Origin: Janibacter melonis
GTDB taxonomy: Bacteria; Actinomycetota; Actinomycetes; Actinomycetales; Dermatophilaceae
Direction of reading: 5' to 3'
NCBI RefSeq assembly: GCF_020567375.1
Contig: NZ_JAJBZM010000001.1
Location: forward strand, 295,396 to 359,395
DNA length: 64,000 bases
In this document: in pieces, positions 44,785-53,604 of the stretch
Position numbering within the stretch: position 1 is the first letter of the stretch
Layout of the letters: every line of letters begins with the position of its first letter
Notes under the pieces: model-generated
The model's database searches: none
Told to the model about the DNA's origin: nothing
Seen by the model: the letters and a program-made list of their open reading frames with translations, nothing else
Translations under genes and position numbers: made by a program

Positions 44785-45618
44785 ATGGCAGGTCGCAGCG
44801 CACGACGCCCGGTGACCCGGTACCGCGCCGGCGAGGTCGACCGGCGGGTCGACACCCTCGCCGTCGAGGAGCCGCTGGAGATCCGGGTCGACGGCGAGCC
44901 CTTCACCCTGACGATGCGCACCCCGGGCGACGACGTCGAGCTCGCCCACGGGCTGCTGCGCTCCGAGGGCGTCATCACCTCGCGCGAGGACGTCCAGGTC
45001 ATGCGGTACTGCTCGGACACCACGACCCTCAACGTCCTCGACGTCGCGCTCACCCGCGCCCCCGGCGTGCCCCTGAGCGGCCAGCGCAACCTCGCCTCCT
45101 ACGGCGGCTGCGGGCTCTGCGGGTCGAGCACCATCGACGCCGTCGCGGAGCGGGTGCTCCTCGGCTCACGGGTCGAGCACGCCGACGTCGAGGTCGAGCC
45201 CGCGGCGATCACCCGGGCCCTCGACGGGCTGCGCGAGGCGCAGACCCTCTTCGCCAAGACCGGCGGCGTCCACGGCGCGGCCGTCGCGAGCGCGCAGGGC
45301 GAGGTGCTCCACGCCCGCGAGGACGTCGGGCGGCACAACGCCGTCGACAAGGTCCTCGGCCGGCTCGTCCTCGACGACGCCCCGCCTGCTCCCCTGCTCG
45401 TCGTCAGCTCGCGCGCGAGCTTCGAGATCGTCGCGAAGGCCGCCGTCGCCGGCGTCAGCGTCCTCGCTTGCGTCTCGGCGCCCTCGAGCCTGGCCGCGGA
45501 CGCGGCCGACCAGCTCGGTCTCACCCTCGTCGCCTTCGCCCGCGACGACCGGCTCACCGTCGTCACCTCGCCCGAGCGCGTCCGCCAGGGCGCGGCCGAC
45601 GCCCCCGCGGCGTCCTGA
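44785..45618 (+). CDS. fdhD: FdhD, sulfurtransferase for formate dehydrogenase
   Basis: A 277-residue FdhD protein, which passes sulfur from cysteine desulfurase to the molybdenum cofactor of formate dehydrogenases. The essential cysteine pair is in YGGCGLCGSST (C109 and C112); FAKTGGVHGAA and EDVGRHNAVDK are also typical. ATG 44785 follows AGGAGGT at 5 nt. No formate dehydrogenase gene is in the window. It diverges from the secreted repeat protein (128-bp gap) and converges on the LemA-like gene. Confidence 0.95.
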   Translation: MAGRSARRPVTRYRAGEVDRRVDTLAVEEPLEIRVDGEPFTLTMRTPGDDVELAHGLLRSEGVITSREDVQVMRYCSDTTTLNVLDVALTRAPGVPLSGQRNLASYGGCGLCGSSTIDAVAERVLLGSRVEHADVEVEPAAITRALDGLREAQTLFAKTGGVHGAAVASAQGEVLHAREDVGRHNAVDKVLGRLVLDDAPPAPLLVVSSRASFEIVAKAAVAGVSVLACVSAPSSLAADAADQLGLTLVAFARDDRLTVVTSPERVRQGAADAPAAS

Positions 45619-45625
45619 GCCCGGT

Positions 45626-45657
45626 CCCGTCCGTCCCGGCGGGACGCCGGCGACGGG
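45626..45657. terminator. Bidirectional hairpin between fdhD and the LemA-like gene
   Basis: An outer stem CCCGTC/GACGGG and an inner stem GTCCC-GGC-GGGAC form a nested hairpin in the 50-bp convergent gap. A GCGAAGGGG copy follows at 45660-45668. Confidence 0.5.
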
Positions 45658-45668
45658 GGGCGAAGGGG

Positions 45669-46241
45669 TCAGCGCGCGGCGAGCGCGTCGTCGAACTCGA
45701 CGGTCTGCGGCAGCTCGGCGTGACCGGCGAGGCGGAACCACCGCACGACACGCTTGCTGCGCACCCGCTGGACCTCCTTGACGGCGTCGTTGTGGAAGCG
45801 ACGGGCCAGCTGCACCCGCAGCGCGGCCGCGTGGAGACGCTCGAGCGCCGCGGCGCCCGCGCCCCCGTCGGCCTGCACCTGCGCGACGACCTCGGGGCCG
45901 AGCGCCGCGCCCAGGGTCTCGGTGAGCTCGGACTCCACCCCTTCGCGCCCGGCGAAGTGCTGCCCCTCGAGGAGGTCGGTCTCGAAGGTCCGCTCCGTCG
46001 TGCGCTCGAGCGACTGGCTCGCCGCCGCCGCGACGAGGAAGCCCGTCGCCGGGTCGACGGCGCCGGAGTTGGCGACCTCGAGGGCGGCCTCGGCGCGTCG
46101 CACGAGCGCGGCGTCGAGCGCCGACAGGGCGCCCTCGACCTTCGCGTGGAGGCGGTCGAGCCGGGCCGCGGAGTAGCTGAGGTACCAGGCGAGGAGGGAG
46201 ACGACGGCTGCGGTGACCGCGACCCACTCGAGGACGCTCAT
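45669..46241 (-). CDS. LemA-like membrane-anchored helical protein
   Basis: A 190-residue protein with an N-terminal helix (about 4-22, LEWVAVTAAVVSLLAWYLSY) and a long helical region with SAARLDRLHAKVEGALSALDAALVRRAEAA (LemA-like), ending in FHNDAVKEVQRVRSKRVVRWFRLAGHAELPQTVEFD (cited by FHNDAV and HAELPQTVEFD). Proteins of this type follow pimA in many actinobacteria. ATG 46241 overlaps the pimA stop by 4 nt. The function is unknown. Confidence 0.75.
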   Translation of the reverse strand: MSVLEWVAVTAAVVSLLAWYLSYSAARLDRLHAKVEGALSALDAALVRRAEAALEVANSGAVDPATGFLVAAAASQSLERTTERTFETDLLEGQHFAGREGVESELTETLGAALGPEVVAQVQADGGAGAAALERLHAAALRVQLARRFHNDAVKEVQRVRSKRVVRWFRLAGHAELPQTVEFDDALAAR

Positions 46242-47389
46242 CGGCGCTCCCGCAGCCGGGTCGGGACCTCGCGCAGCGGCCGCGCGTCGAGGACGGTCTC
46301 GTAGACGGCGGTGATCTCGGCGGCGACGACCGACCAGTCGAAGTCGGCCGCCCGCTCCCGCCCGCACGCCGCGAGCTCCTCGCGCCGGGCGGGGTCGCGC
46401 AGCAGGGCGACGAGCTGCTCGGCGAGGTCGTGCGTGCGCTCGTTGCGGAAGGTCGCCCCCGCGCGGCCCCCGTCGAGGACCCGGACGAAGGCGGGGAGGT
46501 CGCTCGCGAGCACGGGCGCCCCGGCGGCCATCGCCTCGACGAGGACGATGCCGAAGCTCTCTCCGCCCGTGTGGGGGGCGACGTAGACGTCCACCGAGGA
46601 GAGGAAGGCCGCCTTGTCCTCCTCGCTGAGCGCCCCGAGCATCTCCGTCGCCGCCGCGACGTCCTGCGGCAGGCGCGAGTGCGCGGTCTGGGTCGAGCCC
46701 GGCCCGACGACGAGCAGGCGGGCGCCGGGGACCTCCCGCAGCACCTCGCTCATCGCCTCCGCGAGGACCGGCAGCCCCTTGCGCGGCTCGTCGACCCGGC
46801 CGAGGAAGCCGATCGTCGGACGGCCGGCCTCGCCCGACCACTGCGGCCGGCGCGAGGCGGCCGCGTAGGTCTGGGTCTCGACGCCGTTGGGGATGACGAC
46901 GGCGTCGCCGCCGAGGTGGGTCGTCACCGTGCGGCGCGCGTCCTCGGAGACTGCGATGCGGGCGCTGATCTTCTCCAGCGACGGGCGCAGCAGCGGGTAG
47001 GCCGCCTGCATCGCCCGGGAGCGCAGGTTCGAGGTGTGGAAGGTCGCGACGACCGGCTGGGTCGCGGCCCACAGCGCGAGGACGGAGACGCTCGGGGTCA
47101 CGGGCTCGTGGATGTGCAGCAGGTCGAAGTCGCCGTCGGCGATCCACCGGCTCACGCGGGCGGCGGTGAGCGGGCCGAAGTTGAGCCGGGCGACCGAGCC
47201 GTTGTAGCGGATGGGCACCGCGCGCCCGGCCGAGGTGACGTAGTCGGGCAAGACCGTGCCCTCGTCGGCCGGGGCGAGCACCTCGGCGTGGTGACCGTCG
47301 GCGAGCAGCCGGTCGGCGAGGTCGCGGATGTGGAACTGCACCCCGCCGGGCACGTCGAAGGAGTAGGGGCTGACGAGGCCGACCCTCAT
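46238..47389 (-). CDS. pimA: Phosphatidylinositol alpha-mannosyltransferase PimA
   Basis: A 383-residue GT4 glycosyltransferase transferring the first mannose from GDP-mannose to phosphatidylinositol. The start MRVGLVSPYSFDVPGGVQFH, LLHIHEPVTPS, the nucleotide-binding GFLGRVDEPRKGLPVL and the EX7E-type HTGGESFGIVLVEAMA are present. ATG 47389 overlaps the acyltransferase gene by 4 nt. With pgsA1 and patA it forms the PIM pathway unit of the cell envelope. Confidence 0.95.
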   Translation of the reverse strand: MRVGLVSPYSFDVPGGVQFHIRDLADRLLADGHHAEVLAPADEGTVLPDYVTSAGRAVPIRYNGSVARLNFGPLTAARVSRWIADGDFDLLHIHEPVTPSVSVLALWAATQPVVATFHTSNLRSRAMQAAYPLLRPSLEKISARIAVSEDARRTVTTHLGGDAVVIPNGVETQTYAAASRRPQWSGEAGRPTIGFLGRVDEPRKGLPVLAEAMSEVLREVPGARLLVVGPGSTQTAHSRLPQDVAAATEMLGALSEEDKAAFLSSVDVYVAPHTGGESFGIVLVEAMAAGAPVLASDLPAFVRVLDGGRAGATFRNERTHDLAEQLVALLRDPARREELAACGRERAADFDWSVVAAEITAVYETVLDARPLREVPTRLRERR

Positions 47390-48336
47390 GCGGCCGCCTC
47401 GTCCGGGGCACGGCGTCGTGCTGAGAGGTCGGCGACGAAGACCCGCTGCATCATGTGCCAGTCCTGCGGGTGCTCGCGGATCGCCGCGCCGAGCGCGTCG
47501 GCGCAGGCCTGGGTCGCGGCGGCGACACGCTGGGTGCGGGTGCCCTCGGCGGGCACGTCGACGGCCGGGTGGACGGTGATGTCCAGGCCCCACCGGTGCC
47601 GTCCGCGGCGCACGTGACGCATCGTCACGGGGAAGAGCGGGACGCCGGTCTCGACGGCCAGGGCCGCGGGACCGGCGGCGACCCGGGCGCGCTCGCCGGC
47701 GAGGTCGACCTCGACCCCGCTCGCGGAGAGGTCGCGGTCGGAGAGCAGGGGCATGACGACCGGGTCGCCGGTGCGCAGCTGCGCGAGGAGGGCGCCGAAG
47801 GTGCCGCGCTCCGCCGGGTGGATCGTCATGCCGAGCTCGCCCTCGCGGAAGTCGAGGAAGGCCTGGAACATCTCCTCGGGCCGCAGCCGCTCCGCGACGG
47901 TGACGACGTGCCCGAGATGACGGGCGCACCACGCGCCGGCGAGGTCCCAGTTGCCCGTGTGGCCGAGGAAGGCGAGCACGGGGCGCCCCTGCTCGAGCTC
48001 GGCGAGCATCGGCTCGGTCCCCGTGATGTGCACGAGGTCGTCGACCTGCTCGCCCGACAGGGCCGGCAGGCGGAAGGCCTCGACGTAGTAGCGGAAGGCG
48101 CGGCGCACCCCGTCGGCCGTGAGCTCCTGCAGCTCGGCCGGACCGAGGTCGGGCCGCACGCGGGCGTAGTTGCTGCGCAGCCGCTGCACCGAGGAGCCGT
48201 CGCGGCGGGTGACGACGGCCGCGACGGCGTCAAAGAGGGCGTAGGCGAGCGGCGCGGGCAGCAGGCGCAGCGCACGCCACCCGGCCCGGAAGGCCAGGAC
48301 GCTCGCCCGCTCCTGGAGGCGGGGCAGGGCGGGCAC
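47386..48336 (-). CDS. PIM acyltransferase (PatA-like)
   Basis: A 316-residue lysophospholipid-type acyltransferase (HtrB/MsbB fold). The catalytic motif H-x4-D is visible in GHTGNWDLAGAW. It occupies the Rv2611c (PatA) position between pgsA1 and pimA, so it probably acylates the mannose of PIM1/PIM2. GTG 48336 is chosen 5 nt after the pgsA1 stop; no better start is available. Confidence 0.88.
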   Translation of the reverse strand: MPALPRLQERASVLAFRAGWRALRLLPAPLAYALFDAVAAVVTRRDGSSVQRLRSNYARVRPDLGPAELQELTADGVRRAFRYYVEAFRLPALSGEQVDDLVHITGTEPMLAELEQGRPVLAFLGHTGNWDLAGAWCARHLGHVVTVAERLRPEEMFQAFLDFREGELGMTIHPAERGTFGALLAQLRTGDPVVMPLLSDRDLSASGVEVDLAGERARVAAGPAALAVETGVPLFPVTMRHVRRGRHRWGLDITVHPAVDVPAEGTRTQRVAAATQACADALGAAIREHPQDWHMMQRVFVADLSARRRAPDEAAA

Positions 48337-48341
48337 CGTGC

Positions 48342-48971
48342 TCAGCCCCGGGCGTCGAGCGCCGCGGCGGCCATCGCCTGGCTGCGCACGACGAGCATGC
48401 GCTGGAGCACGGTGACGGCGCTGGCGACGGCGAGGAGCGCGAGGACGACGGTGAGGACGCGCTCGGGCAGGCCGAGGCCGACGAGACCGGCGGTGACGAG
48501 CGCGGTGACGAGCCGGTCGGCCCGCTCGGCGATGCCGACGTCGGCGCTCATGCCCAGCCCCTCGGCGCGGGCCTTCGCGTACGAGACGAGACTGCCCAGG
48601 ACCAGGCAGGCCAGGGCGAGGTAGCCGGTGAGCTGGTGCTCGCCGCCGGTGAAGTACCAGATCGCCAGGCCCGAGAAGATCGCCGCGTCGCCGAAGCGGT
48701 CGAGCGTGGAGTCGAGGTAGGCCCCCCACACGCCCTTGCGCCCCTGCATCCGCGCCATGACCCCGTCGAGGGTGTCGGAGAAGACGAAGGCGGTGATGAC
48801 GAGGACGCCGACGAGCAGCTCTCCGCGCGGGAAGAAGAAGAGCGCGCCGAAGCACACCCCGAGGGTCCCCACGACGGTCACGACGTCCGGGCTGATGCCG
48901 AGCCGCAGGAGCAGCCGGGCCACGGGTGTGAAGATCGTGGTGAAGAAGGCGCGCGCGTATTTGTTGAGCAT
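48342..48971 (-). CDS. pgsA1: Phosphatidylinositol phosphate synthase
   Basis: A 209-residue CDP-alcohol phosphatidyltransferase with the complete DGx2ARx8Gx3Dx3D (DTLDGVMARMQGRKG..., followed by AYLDSTLDRFGD). It joins CDP-diacylglycerol to inositol phosphate, the first step toward PIMs. ATG 48971 gives MLNKYARAFFTTI; ATGs further upstream extend into non-homologous sequence. A TACCCT box (48981-48986) lies 9 nt upstream and could be its promoter. Confidence 0.9.
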   Translation of the reverse strand: MLNKYARAFFTTIFTPVARLLLRLGISPDVVTVVGTLGVCFGALFFFPRGELLVGVLVITAFVFSDTLDGVMARMQGRKGVWGAYLDSTLDRFGDAAIFSGLAIWYFTGGEHQLTGYLALACLVLGSLVSYAKARAEGLGMSADVGIAERADRLVTALVTAGLVGLGLPERVLTVVLALLAVASAVTVLQRMLVVRSQAMAAAALDARG

Positions 48972-49065
48972 GGCCCTGCCAGGGTAGTGGCCCGCAGCCC
49001 GCCGCCCGACCACCTGCGGGGCGCGTCGCCTTGCCTGGGAGCGGCCCAGCGGCGAGGGTGGCGCC

Positions 49066-49524
49066 ATGGGCGAAGGGGTGTCGAGGGGCTGGCGGCTGGC
49101 CGTCACCGGCCTCCTCGTCGGCGGGGTGGTCGCCGGCAGCCTCGTCGGCGACGACCGGTGGTGGCCCTTCTCGCCGATGTCGCAGTACGCCTTCCTCGTC
49201 GACAACCAGGGCGGCGTCATCAGCTCTCCGTACCTCGAGGCGACGACCGTGCAGGGGCAGGACGTCCGGGTCCGCCTGGACCGCGAGAACCTCGGCATGG
49301 AGCGCTCGGAGATCGAGGGCCAGCTGCGCAGCCTGCAGGCCGAGCCCTCCCGGCTGCAGGCCGTCGCCGTGCTCCACGCCCGGCGTCAGCCCGAGCAGCC
49401 CCGGTGGTCGCAGGTACGGCTCATGGACGACCGGCGGGTGCTCGGCGACGACCCGAGCCACGAGCAGGTGACGCTCGCCACGTGGGACGTCGAGCACCCC
49501 GAGGACCCGGAGCGCGGCCTGTGA
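49066..49524 (+). CDS. Single-span protein of unknown function, coupled to an HTTM-like gene
   Basis: A 152-residue protein with an N-terminal helix (about 9-27, LAVTGLLVGGVVAGSLVGD) and an extracytoplasmic domain starting with DRWWPFSPMSQYAFLVDNQG. The WPFSPMxMY-type block is seen in proteins paired with HTTM/DoxX-like membrane proteins. ATG 49066 begins inside a GCGAAGGGG copy (ATGGGCGAAGGGG). It overlaps the next gene by 4 nt (GTGA). Function unknown. Confidence 0.7.
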   Translation: MGEGVSRGWRLAVTGLLVGGVVAGSLVGDDRWWPFSPMSQYAFLVDNQGGVISSPYLEATTVQGQDVRVRLDRENLGMERSEIEGQLRSLQAEPSRLQAVAVLHARRQPEQPRWSQVRLMDDRRVLGDDPSHEQVTLATWDVEHPEDPERGL

Positions 49525-50402
49525 GGGGCCTTGACCTCGCGATGCCCGAGGTGCCGCTCGCCCGGGTCGCCTGGATGCGGCGGCTCGTCTACCCCTTCGT
49601 CGTCTTCGACGTCCTCGTCAACGTCACCGACCCGATCCCCCACGGAGACGTCCCCGCCGAGCTCTACCGCGAGCTGCCGGTGCGCGCCCTGCTCGGGCTG
49701 CCTGCCCCCTCCCCCGGTTACGTCAGGGCGCTCCTCGTCGTGATCGTGCTCAGCGCGCTCGTCGCCGCGCTCGGGCGGCTGCCGCGGCTCGCGGGCGCGG
49801 TGTGCGGCCTCGGGATGCTCGACTGGATGAGCAACGCCTTCTCGTACAGCAAGATCGACCACGACCACTTCGCGCTCATGGTCGCCCTCCTCGTGCTGCC
49901 GACCGTCGGCGCCGCGCGCGCCGGCGACCTCACCCCGAGCCGGGCCGCGGGCTGGGCGCTGCGGATGATCCAGATGGGCGTCGTCGCGACGTACTTCCTG
50001 TCGGCCGTGGCGAAGATGCGCTTCGGCACGTGGCTGTGGGCCAACGGCTCGACCTTCGTGTGGGCCTTCAGCCGGCGCGGCAACGACGTCGCGCAGTGGC
50101 TCGCCGGTCACCCCGCGCTCGTCCACCTCACCCAGTGGTCGCTGCTCGGGCTCGAGTTCGTCTCACCGGTGCTGCTGTGGCTGCGCGGGCGGGGTCTGGC
50201 GATCGGCATCGGCATCTGCTTCGCCTTCCACGCGACGACGGCCTACCTGCTGCACATCCACTTCCTGCCGCTCGTGGTCTGCCTCTTCGCCTTCCTGCCG
50301 CTCGAGCGGCTCGGCGAGCTCAGGCGGGGTCGGGCCAGGCCTGCGCGAGCCGGTCGCGCGCGTCCTCGAGCAGGATCGGCAGCGCCTTCGTCTGCGCGAT
50401 GA
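49521..50402 (+). CDS. HTTM/MauE-like polytopic membrane protein
   Basis: A 293-residue membrane protein with about six helices (for example YPFVVFDVLVNV, ALLVVIVLSALVAALG, IQMGVVATYFLSAVAKM, GLAIGIGICFAFHATTAYLL). The order and spacing resemble HTTM (vitamin-K-carboxylase-like) proteins, and the FLSAVAKMRFGTWLWANG segment is close to that group. GTG 49521 is chosen for the 4-nt overlap and GGAG upstream; ATG 49542 is possible. Its last 83 bp overlap the HIT gene on the other strand. The role is unknown. Confidence 0.68.
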   Translation: MRGLDLAMPEVPLARVAWMRRLVYPFVVFDVLVNVTDPIPHGDVPAELYRELPVRALLGLPAPSPGYVRALLVVIVLSALVAALGRLPRLAGAVCGLGMLDWMSNAFSYSKIDHDHFALMVALLVLPTVGAARAGDLTPSRAAGWALRMIQMGVVATYFLSAVAKMRFGTWLWANGSTFVWAFSRRGNDVAQWLAGHPALVHLTQWSLLGLEFVSPVLLWLRGRGLAIGIGICFAFHATTAYLLHIHFLPLVVCLFAFLPLERLGELRRGRARPARAGRARPRAGSAAPSSAR

Positions 50403-50877
50403 TCGGCAGGAAGTTCATGTCGCCGCCCCACCGCGGGATGACGTGCTGGTGCAGGTGCGCGGCGACACCGGCCCCGGCGACCTCGCCCTGGTTCATCCCG
50501 AGGTTGAAGCCGTGCGGCGCCGAGGTCGCCTCGAGCACCCGGATCGCCGTCTTCGTCATCGCGGTGAACTCCGCGGTCTCCTCGTCGGTGAGGTCGACGT
50601 AGAGGGAGACGTGGCGGTAGGGGCAGACGAGGACGTGGCCCGCGTTGTACGGGAAGAGGTTCATCACGACGAAGCAGTGCTCGCCGCGGGCGACGACGAG
50701 GCCCTCGGCGTCCCCCTTCGCCGGTGCCGCGCAGAAGGGGCAGCCGTCCCCGGCCTCGGCGCTCGGCCGCTCCCCCGTCACGTACGCCATGCGGTGCGGG
50801 GTCCACAGCCGGCCGAAGCCGTCGGGCACCCCGGCGAGGCCGCGCGCGTCCTCGGTCGGCAGCTCCTCGTGCGTCAT
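50320..50877 (-). CDS. HIT-family nucleotide hydrolase/transferase
   Basis: A 185-residue HIT protein with the histidine triad HLHQHVIPRW (H141, H143, H145), CPFC at 46-49 that may bind zinc, and VMNLFPYNAGHVLVCPYRHV. This is the Rv2613c type, described as an AP4A phosphorylase. ATG 50877 lies 7 nt after a TAGGAT box. The order thrS-HIT-pgsA1 is conserved, here with two gene insertions. Confidence 0.93.
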   Translation of the reverse strand: MTHEELPTEDARGLAGVPDGFGRLWTPHRMAYVTGERPSAEAGDGCPFCAAPAKGDAEGLVVARGEHCFVVMNLFPYNAGHVLVCPYRHVSLYVDLTDEETAEFTAMTKTAIRVLEATSAPHGFNLGMNQGEVAGAGVAAHLHQHVIPRWGGDMNFLPIIAQTKALPILLEDARDRLAQAWPDPA

Positions 50878-50884
50878 GCGCCCG

Positions 50885-50890
50885 ATCCTA
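50885..50890 (-). promoter_or_regulatory. -10 box (TAGGAT), leaderless promoter of the HIT gene
   Basis: TAGGAT on the minus strand is followed after 7 nt by the HIT ATG. The GNAT stop is 20 nt upstream of it. Confidence 0.55.
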
Positions 50891-50910
50891 CGGAGCGCGA
50901 CAGGGACCGC

Positions 50911-51366
50911 TCACGGGGTCCACTGCATGACGCGGGGCGAGGGGGCGCCGAAGCCCGTCGCCTCGAAGAGCTCGCGACCGGCGTCGCTGCTGCGCAGCTC
51001 GAGCCAGCGCACCCCTTCGTCGCGCGCCGCGCGCTGCAGGCCCGTCATGAGCGCGCGGCCGACGCCGGTGCGGCGGTGCGACGGGGTGACGAAGACGGAC
51101 TGGACGTACCACCACTCGGGGCGGCCCTCGGCCATGAGGCTCGGCAGCTTGCGCACGCGCAGGGCGAGCAGGCACCCGACCGGCGTCCCGTCGCCCAGCT
51201 CGGCGATCCACCCGCGGTAGCCGTCGATCTCGGCGAGGAGGGCGTCGGCGTACTCGGTGAGGAACCCCGCACGGGTCGCCCGCCCGACCTCGCGGTCGTG
51301 CTGGATCCGCAGCGCGGCCAGGGCGAAGGCGTCGCGGCGCTCGATCGGGCGGATGGTCGCGTCCAT
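50911..51366 (-). CDS. GNAT-family N-acetyltransferase
   Basis: A 151-residue GNAT protein with FVTPSHRRTGVGRALMTGLQ (acetyl-CoA loop) and a C-terminal LELRSSDAGRELFEATGF. The substrate is unknown. ATG 51366 is 7 nt after a TAGTCT box, so it is likely leaderless and has its own promoter after the thrS terminator. Confidence 0.85.
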   Translation of the reverse strand: MDATIRPIERRDAFALAALRIQHDREVGRATRAGFLTEYADALLAEIDGYRGWIAELGDGTPVGCLLALRVRKLPSLMAEGRPEWWYVQSVFVTPSHRRTGVGRALMTGLQRAARDEGVRWLELRSSDAGRELFEATGFGAPSPRVMQWTP

Positions 51367-51373
51367 GCGCCGA

Positions 51374-51379
51374 AGACTA
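51374..51379 (-). promoter_or_regulatory. -10 box (TAGTCT), leaderless promoter of GNAT
   Basis: TAGTCT on the minus strand is followed after 7 nt by the ATG at 51366, downstream of the thrS terminator. Confidence 0.5.
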
Positions 51380-51397
51380 GGCCCTGGGCCGGGCGCG

Positions 51398-51443
51398 CTA
51401 CGGCGCAGTACCGGTCGCGATCACGACCAGTACTGCGCCGTAG
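51398..51443 (-). terminator. Terminator after thrS
   Basis: Two 20-nt arms (51398-51417 and 51424-51443) are inverted copies with one mismatch, around a 6-nt loop, 48 nt past the thrS stop. It is one of the longest hairpins in the window. Confidence 0.85.
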
Positions 51444-51448
51444 CAGGC

Positions 51449-51481
51449 GTCGGAGCCGGTGCCGCGGTCGGAGCCGGTGCC
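51449..51481. repeat. 18-bp-period direct repeat after thrS
   Basis: GTCGGAGCCGGTGCC occurs at 51449-51463 and again at 51467-51481 with a 3-nt spacer, between the thrS stop and its terminator. Confidence 0.7.
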
Positions 51482-51491
51482 GGGGCCCGCG

Positions 51492-53486
51492 TCAGACCTG
51501 GGCGCGGGTGTCGATCGCCTCGCGGATCTTCGCGACCGCGTCGGCGACGGGCACGCCGTTCTCCTGCGAGCCGTCGCGGTAGCGGAAGGAGACCGCGCCG
51601 GCGGCCTGGTCCTCGGCACCCGCGATGAGGGTGAAGGGGACCTTCGACTTGCTCGCGTTGCGGATCTTCTTCGGGAAGCGGTCGTCGCTGCGGTCCATGT
51701 CGACCCGCACGCCGGCGGCGCGCAGCTGGTCGAGCACCTCCTGCAGGTAGGGCTCGAAGTCCTCTGCCACGGGCACGCCGAGCGCCTGCACCGGAGAGAG
51801 CCACACGGGGAAGGCACCGGCGTAGTGCTCGACGAGCACCCCGAAGAAGCGCTCGATGGAGCCGAACTTCGCCGAGTGGATCATCACCGGCTGCTGACGG
51901 GTGCCGTCGGCGGCCTGGTACTCGAGACCGAAGCGCTCGGGCTGGTTGAAGTCGTACTGGATCGTGCTCATCTGCCACGTGCGCCCGATGGCGTCCTTGG
52001 CCTGCACCGAGATCTTCGGGCCGTAGAAGGCCGCGCCGCCCGGGTCGTCGACGAGCGCGACGCCGAAGCTCTCGGCCGTCTCGCGCAGCACCTGCGTCGC
52101 GGTCTCCCACTGCTCGTCGGAGCCGATGAACTTGTCCTTCTTCTCGCCCTCCGTCGCACGCGTCGACAGCTCGAAGTAGTAGTCGTCGAGCCCGAAGTCC
52201 GTGAGCAGACCCGTGACGAAGCGCAGCAGGTGCTCGATCTCGCCCGGCGCCTGCTCGGCGGTGACGTAGGAGTGGCTGTCGTCCTGCGTCATCGCGCGCA
52301 CGCGGGTCAGGCCGTGCACGACGCCGGACTTCTCGAAGCGGTAGACCGACCCGAACTCGAAGAGGCGCAGCGGCAGCTCGCGGTAGGAGCGACCGCGGCT
52401 GCGGAAGATGAGGTTGTGCATCGGGCAGTTCATCGCCTTGAGGCGGTACTCCGCGTGCTCCATGTGCATCGCCGGGAACATCGTGTCCGCGTAGTACGGC
52501 AGGTGCCCCGAGGTGTGGAAGAGCCCGTCCTTGGAGATGTGGGGCGTCGAGACGTACTCGAAGCCCTCCTCGATGTGGCGCCGGCGGACGTAGTCCTCCA
52601 TCTCGCGCTTGATGACGCCGCCCTTGGGGTGGAAGACGACCATCCCGGACCCGAGCTCGTCGGGGAAGGAGAAGAGGTCGAGCTCGGCGCCGAGCTTGCG
52701 GTGGTCGCGGCGCTCGGCCTCCGCGAGACGCTCGAGGTAGGCCTTGAGGTCGTCCTTGGTCGGCCACGCCGTGCCGTAGATGCGCTGCAGCTGGGGGTTC
52801 TTCTCCGAGCCGCGCCAGTACGCGGCGGCGCTGCGCATCACCTTGTAGGCGTTGCCGATGACCTTCGTCGTCGGCACGTGGGGGCCGCGGCACAGGTCGC
52901 CCCACGCGACGCTGCCGTCGCGGCGCACGTTGTCGTAGATCGTCAGCTGGGCGCCGCCGACCTCGACGGAGGCGCCCTCTGCCGCCTCGTCGACGTCGCC
53001 GCCGGCGCCGCCCTTGAGCCCGATGAGCTCGCACTTGTAGGGCTCGCCGGCGAGCTCGGCGAGCGCGTCCTCGTCGGAGATCTCACGGCGCACGAAGGTC
53101 TGGCCCTCGTTGATGATCCGCTGCATCGCCTTCTCGAGGGCCTTGAGGTCCTCGGGGGTGAAGGGCTCGGCGACGTCGAAGTCGTAGTAGAAGCCGTCGC
53201 GGATCGGCGGGCCGATGCCGAGCTTCGCGTCCGCGTGCGCCTGCTGCACGGCCTGGGCGAGGACGTGAGCGGTCGAGTGCCGCAGCACGTCGAGCCCGTC
53301 CTGCTCCTGCGCCGTCACCGGCTCGACGACGTCCCCGTCCGCGAGGACGTGGGCGAGGTCGCGCAGCTCGCCGCCGACGCGGGCGACGAGGACGTCACGG
53401 CGGCCCTCGAAGAGGTCGGCGGCGGTGGTGCCCTGCTCGACCGCTCGCTCGTCTCCGGCGACGTGGACGGTGATCTGGGCTGGCAC
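51492..53486 (-). CDS. thrS: Threonine-tRNA ligase
   Basis: A 664-residue class II synthetase. Order: TGS domain (about 1-60), editing domain with [11 protein letters not shown] and YYDFD, catalytic core with zinc-binding cysteine in [11 protein letters not shown], motif 2 region and the anticodon-binding domain ([13 protein letters not shown]). GTG 53486 is preferred because AGGAGCG lies just upstream. An in-frame opening reaches past 54 kb but only overlaps the next gene. It has its own TAGAGT promoter and a strong terminator. Confidence 0.97.
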   Translation of the reverse strand: MPAQITVHVAGDERAVEQGTTAADLFEGRRDVLVARVGGELRDLAHVLADGDVVEPVTAQEQDGLDVLRHSTAHVLAQAVQQAHADAKLGIGPPIRDGFYYDFDVAEPFTPEDLKALEKAMQRIINEGQTFVRREISDEDALAELAGEPYKCELIGLKGGAGGDVDEAAEGASVEVGGAQLTIYDNVRRDGSVAWGDLCRGPHVPTTKVIGNAYKVMRSAAAYWRGSEKNPQLQRIYGTAWPTKDDLKAYLERLAEAERRDHRKLGAELDLFSFPDELGSGMVVFHPKGGVIKREMEDYVRRRHIEEGFEYVSTPHISKDGLFHTSGHLPYYADTMFPAMHMEHAEYRLKAMNCPMHNLIFRSRGRSYRELPLRLFEFGSVYRFEKSGVVHGLTRVRAMTQDDSHSYVTAEQAPGEIEHLLRFVTGLLTDFGLDDYYFELSTRATEGEKKDKFIGSDEQWETATQVLRETAESFGVALVDDPGGAAFYGPKISVQAKDAIGRTWQMSTIQYDFNQPERFGLEYQAADGTRQQPVMIHSAKFGSIERFFGVLVEHYAGAFPVWLSPVQALGVPVAEDFEPYLQEVLDQLRAAGVRVDMDRSDDRFPKKIRNASKSKVPFTLIAGAEDQAAGAVSFRYRDGSQENGVPVADAVAKIREAIDTRAQV

Positions 53487-53562
53487 GGCGGCGCTCCTGG
53501 GGTGTGCGGGTACTCGGTCGGCGGTCCGGGGGCGCCGAGGACGGCGCGGTGGACCGGGGTCG

Positions 53563-53568
53563 ACTCTA
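53563..53568 (-). promoter_or_regulatory. -10 box (TAGAGT) of thrS
   Basis: TAGAGT on the minus strand lies 76 nt before the thrS GTG. A GCGAAGGGG copy (53575-53583) sits in the -10/-35 spacer region. The leader may hold control elements, but no T-box was seen. Confidence 0.45.
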
Positions 53569-53604
53569 TCCGGGGCGAAGGGGTGTCCCCACCTCGCCGG
53601 GGCC

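Noticed and set aside
53487-53604. T-box leader of thrS
   Set aside because: No T-box sequence or specifier-loop pattern was seen; the leader is only about 75 nt.
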